Of a stretch of 11,942 bases of DNA, positions 1 through 5,701 are shown in pieces. Source of the stretch: Methanobacteriota archaeon (GTDB taxonomy: Archaea; Halobacteriota; Methanomicrobia; Methanomicrobiales; Methanomicrobiaceae); contig JAEWWL010000040.1 in the NCBI GenBank assembly GCA_023396365.1, forward strand, positions 1 through 11,942. Reading direction: 5' to 3'. Numbering within the stretch: position 1 is the first letter of the stretch; each line of letters opens with the position of its first letter. The notes below the pieces were generated by a model. That model had not been told where the DNA came from. It saw nothing but the letters and a program-made list of their open reading frames with translations, and did not search any database. The translations under genes and the position numbers were made by a program.

Positions 1-366
1 ATCGGTGTTATCCTCATGGTGGCAATCACTGTCATTTTAGCAGCAGTCATTGCAGTATTCGTTTTCGGACTCGCAGGCGATCTTGAAACAAGCGCACAGA
101 AAGATGTTACCCTTAAAACAGGAACAAACGCAGACGGATTAGTTACATTCCAGATATTTGCAGGTGGAGATGTTGCTAAAATTACATCTATTACATGGAC
201 AAATGGAACAATAAACCCTACTACTTCAGTAGGAAGTGTTGGTAATGGTGCAGGTACACTCGCAGTAGGATACGTCAACAGTACCCAGAATCCAAAAGCC
301 GGTGAGAAAGTAGTATTTACAGCCTTCTTCAGTGACGGCACTTCACAGGTTGTAGCTACATCCTAA
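1..366 (+). CDS. Archaeal type IV pilin, N-terminal domain protein (5' truncated by window edge)
   Basis: The reading frame is open from base 1, so the true start lies before the window; 121 residues are visible. The visible N-terminus (IGVILMVAITVILAAVIAVF) is the hydrophobic helix that follows the prepilin peptidase site in archaeal type IV pilins of the Pilin_N (former DUF1628) family; the usual preceding residues, a short basic leader and an S-P-V-type start to the helix, are missing here. The rest, about residues 25-121, is Thr/Ser/Asn/Gly-rich with NGT and NST sequons, as expected for a surface-exposed, possibly N-glycosylated beta-rich pilin head. It should be processed by an EppA/PibD-type peptidase and assembled into a surface filament; this is family knowledge. 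It ends with TAA followed by T-tracts and converges on the next operon, so it is not functionally tied to the neighbours shown here. Confidence 0.85.
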   Translation: MGVILMVAITVILAAVIAVFVFGLAGDLETSAQKDVTLKTGTNADGLVTFQIFAGGDVAKITSITWTNGTINPTTSVGSVGNGAGTLAVGYVNSTQNPKAGEKVVFTAFFSDGTSQVVATS

Positions 367-377
367 ATTTAATTAAA

Positions 378-395
378 TTTTTTTTATCATTTTTT
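378..395 (+). terminator. T-tract terminator after the pilin gene
   Basis: Two T runs (378-385, eight T; 390-395, six T) begin 12 bases after the pilin stop codon. Archaeal RNA polymerase terminates at such oligo-T runs without needing a hairpin. No strong hairpin is seen here. Confidence 0.55.
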
Positions 396-614
396 CTTTG
401 GCACTTTTTATAAGATTTAAATTTATTAATCAGTATTTATCACAGCGATTTGCCCTTTGGAAATAAAAAAATCAGATACTGAGAAAGAAAAATTTTCTTA
501 AAAAAAGCAAAACAAATTTTACAAAAAAGGAATTTTACCAAAAATAAAAATTACAAAAAAGATTATTCTTGAAAGCAGATTTTTGCAAAAGCGGATTTTT
601 TTTATGAAATTTTC

Positions 615-625
615 AAAAAAAAAAA
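615..625 (-). terminator. T-tract terminator after the DUF447 operon
   Basis: Eleven consecutive A on the plus strand, which is T11 in the minus-strand transcript, start 5 bases past the stop codon of the DUF447 gene. The 263-bp gap between the two convergent genes (367-629) is otherwise AT-rich filler: A-rich on the plus strand from about 460 to 610, with a few imperfect copies of AATTTTACAAAAA at 515-560 and a near-perfect dyad AAGAAAA-A-TTTTCTT at 485-499. I see no gene there. Confidence 0.55.
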
Positions 626-629
626 TAAT

Positions 630-1397
630 TTACCGCTCAAGGTATTTTTTAAGCAGCAGGAGAGCCTCGTGCTCCTTATCGCCGCCGCACTTCTTCGCAA
701 TCCCTATGTCGTAATCAATAATTGCCTTTAACTTTGGGGAGTGGTTTATAACATAGCGTGTTGCATGAACAGCCGCATCAATTATGCAGTTAAAGCCGCG
801 GTTTACGGGCCGAAGCCTTTTATCAAAGACCTTCTCTGTTAAATAAAAAAGCTCAAAGATGCAGGACTCAGAAGTTGCCGCCAAAAGCTCTGCCTTAAAA
901 AGAATGCAGGCATCAGCGGACTTAAGCCTGTAATATGAAATATCCTCAAATGATTCTCTTGCAAAATAATCATCTGATAAATCCTCAAAGGCGGTCTTTA
1001 CGTAACAAACCGGATCATAAACAAAATTTGCCGTAAACAGTTTTGTATTCAGAACATTCTCAAGAGTGTGCGAGCCCCTGAAAAGAACAATCTTAAGGCC
1101 GTCCCCGCGGCTGATAATTCCGACCGGTGCGGCGTTTTGCAGACAGCCGCCAGTGTTTTGCGAACTCTGTAAGGAATTCGCGGAAGAACTATTCAAAGAA
1201 TTCCCGGGAGAACTCTCCGGGGAGCTACCAAAAGATTTTTCAGAAGAGCAGTCCCGTGAATTATCCTGTGAGTTTTCACCGGTTTTTTTAACAGAGCATC
1301 TGCTGAAATTTAAGGCAGCGCTCCGCTCACCGGAAAATGTTGTTGCAATAACTTCTGTAATCCCGCCGGACAGTAAGCCCTCTTCTAAGAGTCCCAT
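630..1397 (-). CDS. DUF447 family protein with a Ser/Asn-rich insertion
   Basis: Predicted 255-residue protein of the archaeal DUF447 family, which has a split-barrel, flavin-reductase-like fold; the biochemical role is unknown to me. Family-like segments are the start (GLLEEGLLSGGITEVIATT), NAAPVGI at about 88-94, and the C-terminal PVNRGFNCIIDAAVHATRY at about 177-195. Between them, residues about 36-87 are a low-complexity stretch of S/N/G/Q/E (for example NSLNSSSANSLQSS) at the point where I would expect only a short turn, so it looks like an in-frame insertion. The ATG at 1397 is chosen because GGAGGG lies 6 bases upstream and it overlaps the preceding gene by 13 bp; an upstream GTG at 1481 would add 28 residues unlike the family. 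Last gene of a four-gene operon and probably translationally coupled to the CitG-like gene. Family call good, function unknown. Confidence 0.8.
   Translation of the reverse strand: MGLLEEGLLSGGITEVIATTFSGERSAALNFSRCSVKKTGENSQDNSRDCSSEKSFGSSPESSPGNSLNSSSANSLQSSQNTGGCLQNAAPVGIISRGDGLKIVLFRGSHTLENVLNTKLFTANFVYDPVCYVKTAFEDLSDDYFARESFEDISYYRLKSADACILFKAELLAATSESCIFELFYLTEKVFDKRLRPVNRGFNCIIDAAVHATRYVINHSPKLKAIIDYDIGIAKKCGGDKEHEALLLLKKYLER
1152..1241 (-). repeat. Degenerate 24-base coding repeats (Ser/Asn-rich) inside the DUF447 gene
   Basis: Adjacent minus-strand units read GGGAATTCTTTGAATAGTTC.. and GCGAATTCCTTACAGAGTTC.., giving the peptides GNSLNSSS and ANSLQSSQ. More decayed units (EKSFGSSPESSP) precede them. 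This looks like expansion of an 8-residue unit followed by drift. The opposite strand is also open here, giving an acidic ELxxEF-type repeat, which is a shadow. Confidence 0.6.
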
Positions 1398-2227
1398 TCC
1401 CAGCCCTCCATAAGCGCCGTAAATATTCCGGCAATCACAATATCGGCAGTCGAGCCCGGGTTTACTCCTTTTGATAAACACATGGCGTCAAACTCCTCAC
1501 AGGAAATTTCTCCCGACAGAACTTTTTTTGCAGTCTCCATCGTCCACAGCGATGCTTCGCGTCCGAACTTTTTTGCAACAAATGTGTCCTCCTCAGATGC
1601 TAAAAGATTCATGTAGGCATCAGGGACTGCATCCTTTCCGCGGCCGCTGCCCAAAAGAAAATCCGCAGTCCGCCGCGTCAGAAAAAAGCCGGAGACCCAC
1701 TCCTTAGAGACCATATCGCAGCGTGATGAATAATCCATCACATCATACAAAGTCATATTCTTTTCGCGAAGCTGATCTTCTGCATCAGGGCTGTTTACAT
1801 CCATCTCATCAGACTCGTTCATCCTAACGCTTGTAAGCGAAAATGCACGGTAAAACAAAACGGCATCCTCAACAGTTGTCTCTTTTACAATCTCTTTTGC
1901 ACCGCTTATACCCTTTCCTGCGATAAGAGGAATTAAAAGAAGAAAAGCGCCAAAGTGGGTGTTGCCGCCTGAGTGAGTGTTTGTAAGGGAGACTGCATCA
2001 TAAATCAGCCTGCCGATTCCATAACCTGATTTTTTATCAGGCATTGGGCAGTTGAAATTTTCAGCCTTCTCAAACGCATGTTTTGCAAAGATTGCAGAGG
2101 CTAAAAAATGCTCAAGCCAGGTGTCGTCATAGTCATGAAGACGATCGACATTCCCCGGCTTTGTTATTGCACAGACCTCAAGCATCATTGCAATCTGCGC
2201 AAGCTCACTAAGGCATTTATGCTTCAT
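1385..2227 (-). CDS. CitG/MdcB-like triphosphoribosyl-dephospho-CoA synthase family protein
   Basis: A 280-residue member of the CitG family. In bacteria these enzymes condense ATP with 3'-dephospho-CoA, displacing adenine, to make the citrate lyase prosthetic-group precursor. Family signatures are KPGNVDRLHD (23-32), the histidine/glycine block TNTHSGGNTHFGAF (82-95) and NPGSTADIVIAGIF near the C-terminus (256-269). No citrate or malonate lyase gene is nearby and methanogens generally lack them, so the real substrate is probably different. I start at ATG 2227 (11-bp overlap with the marker 9 gene); a TTG at 2239 would add only MKKK. The overlap on both sides and shared strand place it firmly in the marker 9 operon. 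As I recall, relatives of this gene and of DUF447 also occur in methylotroph tetrahydromethanopterin gene clusters; this is unchecked memory. Family call strong, reaction unknown. Confidence 0.82.
   Translation of the reverse strand: MKHKCLSELAQIAMMLEVCAITKPGNVDRLHDYDDTWLEHFLASAIFAKHAFEKAENFNCPMPDKKSGYGIGRLIYDAVSLTNTHSGGNTHFGAFLLLIPLIAGKGISGAKEIVKETTVEDAVLFYRAFSLTSVRMNESDEMDVNSPDAEDQLREKNMTLYDVMDYSSRCDMVSKEWVSGFFLTRRTADFLLGSGRGKDAVPDAYMNLLASEEDTFVAKKFGREASLWTMETAKKVLSGEISCEEFDAMCLSKGVNPGSTADIVIAGIFTALMEGWEWDS
1404..1409 (-). promoter_or_regulatory. Ribosome binding site deciding the DUF447 start
   Basis: GGAGGG in the minus-strand mRNA, 6 bases before the ATG at 1397, inside the last codons of the CitG-like gene. 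It matches the archaeal 16S anti-SD (GGAGG core) and rules in favour of ATG 1397 over the GTG at 1481. Confidence 0.7.
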
Positions 2228-3344
2228 TTTTTTCTTCAAATATCTTTTTCATAATCTCTTTTGAGAGGTTATGCTTAAGCTGCATGTATTCAGAATGAGA
2301 AAGTCCTGCACGCTTTAAGGACATATCGCGAAACATGCACGGAGTCGAGCTCTTGCAGCACCATGCAAGGCTTCCAAAGCATGTGCTGTCCCCTGATGCA
2401 AGTGCAGTGTCTTTTACAAGTTCAAGCTTTAAATCGTTAAACTCTTTTGGAGACATCCCGACTCTCTTTAATGCAGGGATTAAGGCGCACTGTTTAACAG
2501 GCATGCAGCAGAATGCAAGGCTTCTGAGATCTCCTCCGCGGCAGAGCTGCTTAGGCGAGTTGTACCAGCCTGAGCTGTCTGCGTATGCTTCAATTGAAAG
2601 CCGAAGGCTTTTTAGTGTATCATTATCTGAGTTTCTTGCAAGCGAGACCATGTCAGCGCCGTGTGCGAACATATCCTTAACCCTCTCAAACGTATTCATC
2701 GAGTTGTTTGCAATTATCAAAAGCGGGCATGCATTTCTAATCTGCTTAAGCTTCTCGTGCCCGAAGTCCATTAAGTCCACGTGAATTATAGATGCGCCTG
2801 CCTTCCAGATTTTTTTTGAAAGCTCTGAATCATCATCGGCTACACCTGCACGAATCTTTACGGAGACTGTCGCACCTGCATCTGACAAAGCCCTGATTAT
2901 ATCTGCAAGAATATCTGTGTGGGTTAAAAGATACTCTCCTGCGCCTGCATTCACCATCGCCTCCTGGCGGCAGTGGGCATCTATTTCATATACAACGCCG
3001 CTTCCTATTGCAGAAAAAATATTCAAAAAGGATTTGGGAGTTGTGCCGCGAAGATTAAGTCCCAATACAACATCAGAGTCCTTAAACTTTGAGACCCCGG
3101 CTTTAAGCTCTGATATGGGATCTTCATACCTGAATTCATGACGGCCCTCCTCCTCCATCTTTATGCCTGCATTCATTGTCGGCTCGTCTGTTGAGTATCC
3201 GCCGATAAACGCAATGCCGATATTATCCTGTCTTAAAAGAGCATATGAGGCATCCGTTATCCCGGCCATTGAAGCAAGAGCCAGCGGTGTTTTTACTATA
3301 TGACCCGCAATATTCAGATCATACCTGGAATTGGAATCCATCAT
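2217..3344 (-). CDS. Methanogenesis marker 9 protein with N-terminal Dus/NifR3-like TIM barrel
   Basis: A 375-residue two-domain protein. Residues about 1-255 form a dihydrouridine-synthase/NifR3-like FMN TIM barrel. It keeps an apparent catalytic-position cysteine (C125 in DAHCRQEAMVNAGAGEYLL, where Dus enzymes have a GCP motif), the FMN/substrate Lys and Arg in VKIRAG (K163, R165), and HVD at 188-190. Residues 268-336 are the methanogenesis marker 9 domain (TIGR03277 as I remember it): eight cysteines (268, 279, 280, 286, 322, 329, 330, 336) spanning exactly 69 residues, with two CCxxxxxC modules, FCCMPVKQC and WCCKSSTPC, probably a metal or Fe-S site. The family is found in methanogens and its function is unknown to me. 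The start at 3344 overlaps the preceding gene as ATGA; a second ATG follows directly. Divergent from the F430 genes, which fits a role in MCR or cofactor maturation, but that is inference. Confidence 0.88.
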   Translation of the reverse strand: MMDSNSRYDLNIAGHIVKTPLALASMAGITDASYALLRQDNIGIAFIGGYSTDEPTMNAGIKMEEEGRHEFRYEDPISELKAGVSKFKDSDVVLGLNLRGTTPKSFLNIFSAIGSGVVYEIDAHCRQEAMVNAGAGEYLLTHTDILADIIRALSDAGATVSVKIRAGVADDDSELSKKIWKAGASIIHVDLMDFGHEKLKQIRNACPLLIIANNSMNTFERVKDMFAHGADMVSLARNSDNDTLKSLRLSIEAYADSSGWYNSPKQLCRGGDLRSLAFCCMPVKQCALIPALKRVGMSPKEFNDLKLELVKDTALASGDSTCFGSLAWCCKSSTPCMFRDMSLKRAGLSHSEYMQLKHNLSKEIMKKIFEEKNEA

Positions 3345-3838
3345 TCTTCCGTATCTGTTTGTAATAAACTATCTAATTCCTTTGGGTATAAGCATGAAAG
3401 CTTATATCCGCCGCTGCATCTCTCAAGCTCAACGCCCTCCTTGAAATCATCAACCGAAATTCCGGCAGACTCTGTTCTAATCCTCATGATTTCAGGCCAT
3501 GACAGCAGAAATGCCCTGTTCGCACTTCCTCTTCCGCCGCGAAATTCAACCGCAAGATATCCCCTCCTTCCGGTTTTTTTAATAAAATCCCATATGGCAT
3601 CTATCTGGTGGATATGGTCCTTATCCTCATGAAAATGCTGTGAAAAATAAATTTTCTTCCCCTTTATCGATTTGCATTCGATTGCAAGATAATAGAGCGG
3701 GTCGAGCGAATCAACAAGCACATCCACATACTGTGTGTTGAATTTGGACTGCTTAAGCCGGTACGCATATCCTTTTTTGTTTCTGCTCTCAAAAAAATTA
3801 TTCAGGCAGTGCACAATATCTCTTTCAAAATCGCTCAT
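3341..3838 (-). CDS. Hjc-like PD-(D/E)XK nuclease-fold protein
   Basis: A 165-residue soluble protein resembling archaeal Holliday-junction-resolvase-type PD-(D/E)XK domains. Visible are an early helix with E5 (FERDIVHCLNNFF), then YVDVLVDS with D39, the strand LAIECKSI with E54 and K56 (the ExK of the motif), a helix with Q78 (HIHQIDAIWDFI), and a strand GYLAVEFRGG. Together these give the E-D-ExK-Q arrangement of an active metal-dependent nuclease. True Hjc proteins are shorter (about 120-140 residues), so this may be a paralogue of unknown target and not the cellular resolvase. It heads the marker 9 operon and its stop overlaps the next start by 4 bp (ATGA). No Shine-Dalgarno is seen before ATG 3838, so its message may be leaderless. 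Confident about the fold, unsure of the role. Confidence 0.65.
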   Translation of the reverse strand: MSDFERDIVHCLNNFFESRNKKGYAYRLKQSKFNTQYVDVLVDSLDPLYYLAIECKSIKGKKIYFSQHFHEDKDHIHQIDAIWDFIKKTGRRGYLAVEFRGGRGSANRAFLLSWPEIMRIRTESAGISVDDFKEGVELERCSGGYKLSCLYPKELDSLLQTDTEE

Positions 3839-3881
3839 CAGTTGATTATTATAGCATTGTAAAAGCCAAAAAAGAATCGGT

Positions 3882-3900
3882 AATTATTTTATTGATAATT
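3882..3900. promoter_or_regulatory. Promoter region of cfbA with a dyad over the TATA-like element
   Basis: The divergent gap between the two operons (3839-3917) holds a TATA-like TTATTTTATT at 3884-3893. This is about 25-30 bases before the cfbA ATG, so the cfbA transcript is probably leaderless or nearly so. AATTAT (3882-3887) and ATAATT (3895-3900) form an inverted repeat with a 7-base spacer that covers the TATA-like element, a position where a bound repressor would block initiation. On the minus strand, a TATAATAAT (3846-3854) is too close to the nuclease-gene start to be its obvious TATA box. Confidence 0.4.
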
Positions 3901-3917
3901 GTTGTACATTGTATGAT

Positions 3918-4322
3918 ATGAAAAAGAGTGGATTCTTACTTGTCGGTCACGGCAGCACTAAACCATACAACAAACAGCTTATTGAAAACACAGCACGTTT
4001 AATTGCTGAAAAGGAAAAAGACTACATTGTAAGATGCGGATTTATGGAGAACAGCACTCCTTCAATTCCCGAAATTCTTGAAGATTTCAAAAAGGAGGAT
4101 ATAAAATCCTTAGTCGTTGTCCCCCTCTTCCTTGCAAGAGGAGTTCACATCGACGTCGACATCCCTGAAATTCTCGGACTTTCTGACGGAAGCCACAGGG
4201 GAGAATTTGAGACGAAGAGTGGCTCTGTTCCCCTTGTTTACGCAAACCCAATCGGCGAGAACCCGATGCTTGCAGACTTAATGATTGCAAGTGCACAGCA
4301 GGCAATAAAAGAATACTACTAA
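3918..4322 (+). CDS. cfbA: Sirohydrochlorin nickelochelatase CfbA (short CbiX type)
   Basis: First enzyme of coenzyme F430 synthesis: inserts Ni(II) into sirohydrochlorin to give Ni-sirohydrochlorin, acting in the cytoplasm as a homodimer; many family members also insert cobalt for cobamides. The 134-residue length matches the short archaeal CbiX class. The two metal-binding/catalytic histidines are visible as H11 in LLVGHGS and H77 in ARGVHIDVDIP. I chose the ATG at 3918 over an in-frame TTG at 3909 because MKKSGFLLVGHGS is the normal N-terminus. No Shine-Dalgarno precedes it and a TATA-like element sits about 25-30 bases upstream, consistent with a leaderless message. Followed 25 bases later by cfbE on the same strand. 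The presence of cfbE, cfbD and cfbB downstream makes the nickel role much more likely than a purely cobalt one. Confidence 0.93.
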   Translation: MKKSGFLLVGHGSTKPYNKQLIENTARLIAEKEKDYIVRCGFMENSTPSIPEILEDFKKEDIKSLVVVPLFLARGVHIDVDIPEILGLSDGSHRGEFETKSGSVPLVYANPIGENPMLADLMIASAQQAIKEYY

Positions 4323-4347
4323 ACAATTTTTAAAATTTACATTTTTT

Positions 4348-5694
4348 ATGAGAATTCTGGTGCTTGACACCATTCACGGTGGTGAGGAGATTGCCCGTCA
4401 TCTGATAAAAGCGGGCCATAAATGTGATATGGCTGACATTTACAGACACGAGGGGGGCATATCCGAAGACGAGGCAAAAAAAAACACTTATGATTTAATT
4501 GCTGCACCCGTCCACACTGATCCTGCAAATCCCCTTTTGAATTTTTCTAATGCACCGGTAATTACTCATCACCAGGCAGCGGCGATGATAATAAAAGGCC
4601 TTGTAAACAGTCCTGATTTTCTTCTACCGGATAAAAAATTCCCGGGTGAAAATATTAAGAGCAAAAGGCCGCACCTTTCAGTAGAGATTACCGGAAGCCG
4701 GGGAAAGACCACAACCGCGTTTGCACTCTCAAACATTCTTCCCGGGCGGGGTATTCTTCACACATCAAAGGGAACTTTTAAAATGCCGGAGCATGAGCTG
4801 GTGTTTAAAAAAAGCATCACTCCGGCATCGGCAATTGATGCGGCAGCACTTGCTCATGATGAGGGGCGATGGCTCATTGCAGAAGAGTCGCTTGGCGTCT
4901 GCGGCTTTTCAGACCTTTGCATCTTAACATCAGATGAGGACTATTTATGTGCCGCCAAAAAGAAGAGTGCACTTTTAGAAAAGGCAAAATCGCTTTCTTC
5001 ATGCAGAAGAGTTCTTCTTGCACCCGGAGTCTTTAATTCGGCAGTTTCTAAAAATTCCAACCCTGGCAAAACTCTTCTGTCCGCTTATCACGCAGAGGAT
5101 TTTGCATCTGCCGCCGGCAGCCTGTGCCGGTATTCAGATGAGGCTGCTGATGAAGAAATAATATCCGGGGCAGAAAAATCCGGAGCTAAAATATCCGGTG
5201 AGTTTGAAAACCCGCTTCTTCTCTTAGAAGGGTACAAAGAGGCGATAATAACAGCCGCCGCCGCAGGATGCATACTCGGCATTTCCCCGGACGGCCTGTT
5301 TAACTTCACCGCAGTTGAAGGTAGAATGTCTGTATCCTTTGAAGACGCAGTCTGCATCGTTGACAATTCAAACAGCGGCGTAAACAAAAAAACCGCTGTA
5401 ATGGCAGCAGAGTATGCTGAAAAATTAACAGGCAGAAAAACCCGGGCACTTGTAATAGGAGCCGAGGAGCAAAACATCTGCGAAGGGTTCAGCTCAGAGG
5501 ATGTCTTATCAGCAGTAAAAGAGATTAAACCCGGCCTTGCTGTAATCATCGGAGAAGAGCTTAAAAAAATCAGACCTGATGAGGCAGATAATACCCCGCT
5601 CATCTTCTGCGATACATTAGAAGAGGGAAGAAAAGCCGCTTTAAAAAAGACTTCCTCAGGCAGCATAGTTCTTTGTGTTAAAACATGGAGGTAA
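4348..5694 (+). CDS. cfbE: Coenzyme F430 synthetase CfbE (MurE-like ligase)
   Basis: Last step of the pathway: ATP-dependent closure of the six-membered ring, activating an acid side chain of 15,17(3)-seco-F430-17(3)-acid to give F430. The 448-residue protein has a short N-terminal domain (MRILVLDTIHGG, about 1-105), a Mur-ligase central ATPase domain with P-loop GSRGKTTT at 116-123, and a C-terminal Mur-ligase domain with EGRMS (324-328) and IVDNSNSGVNKKT (337-349), matching the pGRxE and DYAHNP-like positions of MurC-F enzymes. The P-loop has Ser where Mur ligases usually have Thr (GTxGKT), which should still function. No Shine-Dalgarno before ATG 4348; the upstream 25 bases are T/A-rich. 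Seven bases separate its stop from the cfbD start, and cfbD's ribosome binding site overlaps the stop. Context plus fold make the assignment firm. Confidence 0.92.
   Translation: MRILVLDTIHGGEEIARHLIKAGHKCDMADIYRHEGGISEDEAKKNTYDLIAAPVHTDPANPLLNFSNAPVITHHQAAAMIIKGLVNSPDFLLPDKKFPGENIKSKRPHLSVEITGSRGKTTTAFALSNILPGRGILHTSKGTFKMPEHELVFKKSITPASAIDAAALAHDEGRWLIAEESLGVCGFSDLCILTSDEDYLCAAKKKSALLEKAKSLSSCRRVLLAPGVFNSAVSKNSNPGKTLLSAYHAEDFASAAGSLCRYSDEAADEEIISGAEKSGAKISGEFENPLLLLEGYKEAIITAAAAGCILGISPDGLFNFTAVEGRMSVSFEDAVCIVDNSNSGVNKKTAVMAAEYAEKLTGRKTRALVIGAEEQNICEGFSSEDVLSAVKEIKPGLAVIIGEELKKIRPDEADNTPLIFCDTLEEGRKAALKKTSSGSIVLCVKTWR
5687..5692 (+). promoter_or_regulatory. Ribosome binding site deciding the cfbD start
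   Basis: GGAGGT lies 9 bases before ATG 5702 and overlaps the cfbE stop codon TAA (5692-5694). It supports ATG 5702 instead of the in-frame GTG at 5675 and suggests that cfbD translation is coupled to cfbE. Confidence 0.75.
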
Positions 5695-5701
5695 TAAGAT
5701 A

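Noticed and set aside
485..499. AAGAAAA-A-TTTTCTT dyad as a pilin terminator hairpin
   Set aside because: Nearly no loop, about 120 bases after the stop and not followed by T on either strand; the nearer T-tracts explain termination.
1066..1413. Plus-strand frame with acidic ELxxEF repeats
   Set aside because: Antisense shadow of the Ser/Asn-rich repeat inside the DUF447 gene, whose minus-strand frame has family motifs and a good ribosome binding site.
1398..1481. GTG start at 1481 extending DUF447 by 28 residues
   Set aside because: The extra residues lie inside the CitG-like gene and look unlike the family; GGAGGG points to ATG 1397.
3909..3917. TTG start for cfbA
   Set aside because: Adds MYD only; ATG 3918 gives the normal family N-terminus.
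5675..5701. GTG start for cfbD
   Set aside because: Lies before the strong GGAGGT site and inside cfbE; ATG 5702 is 9 bases after that site.
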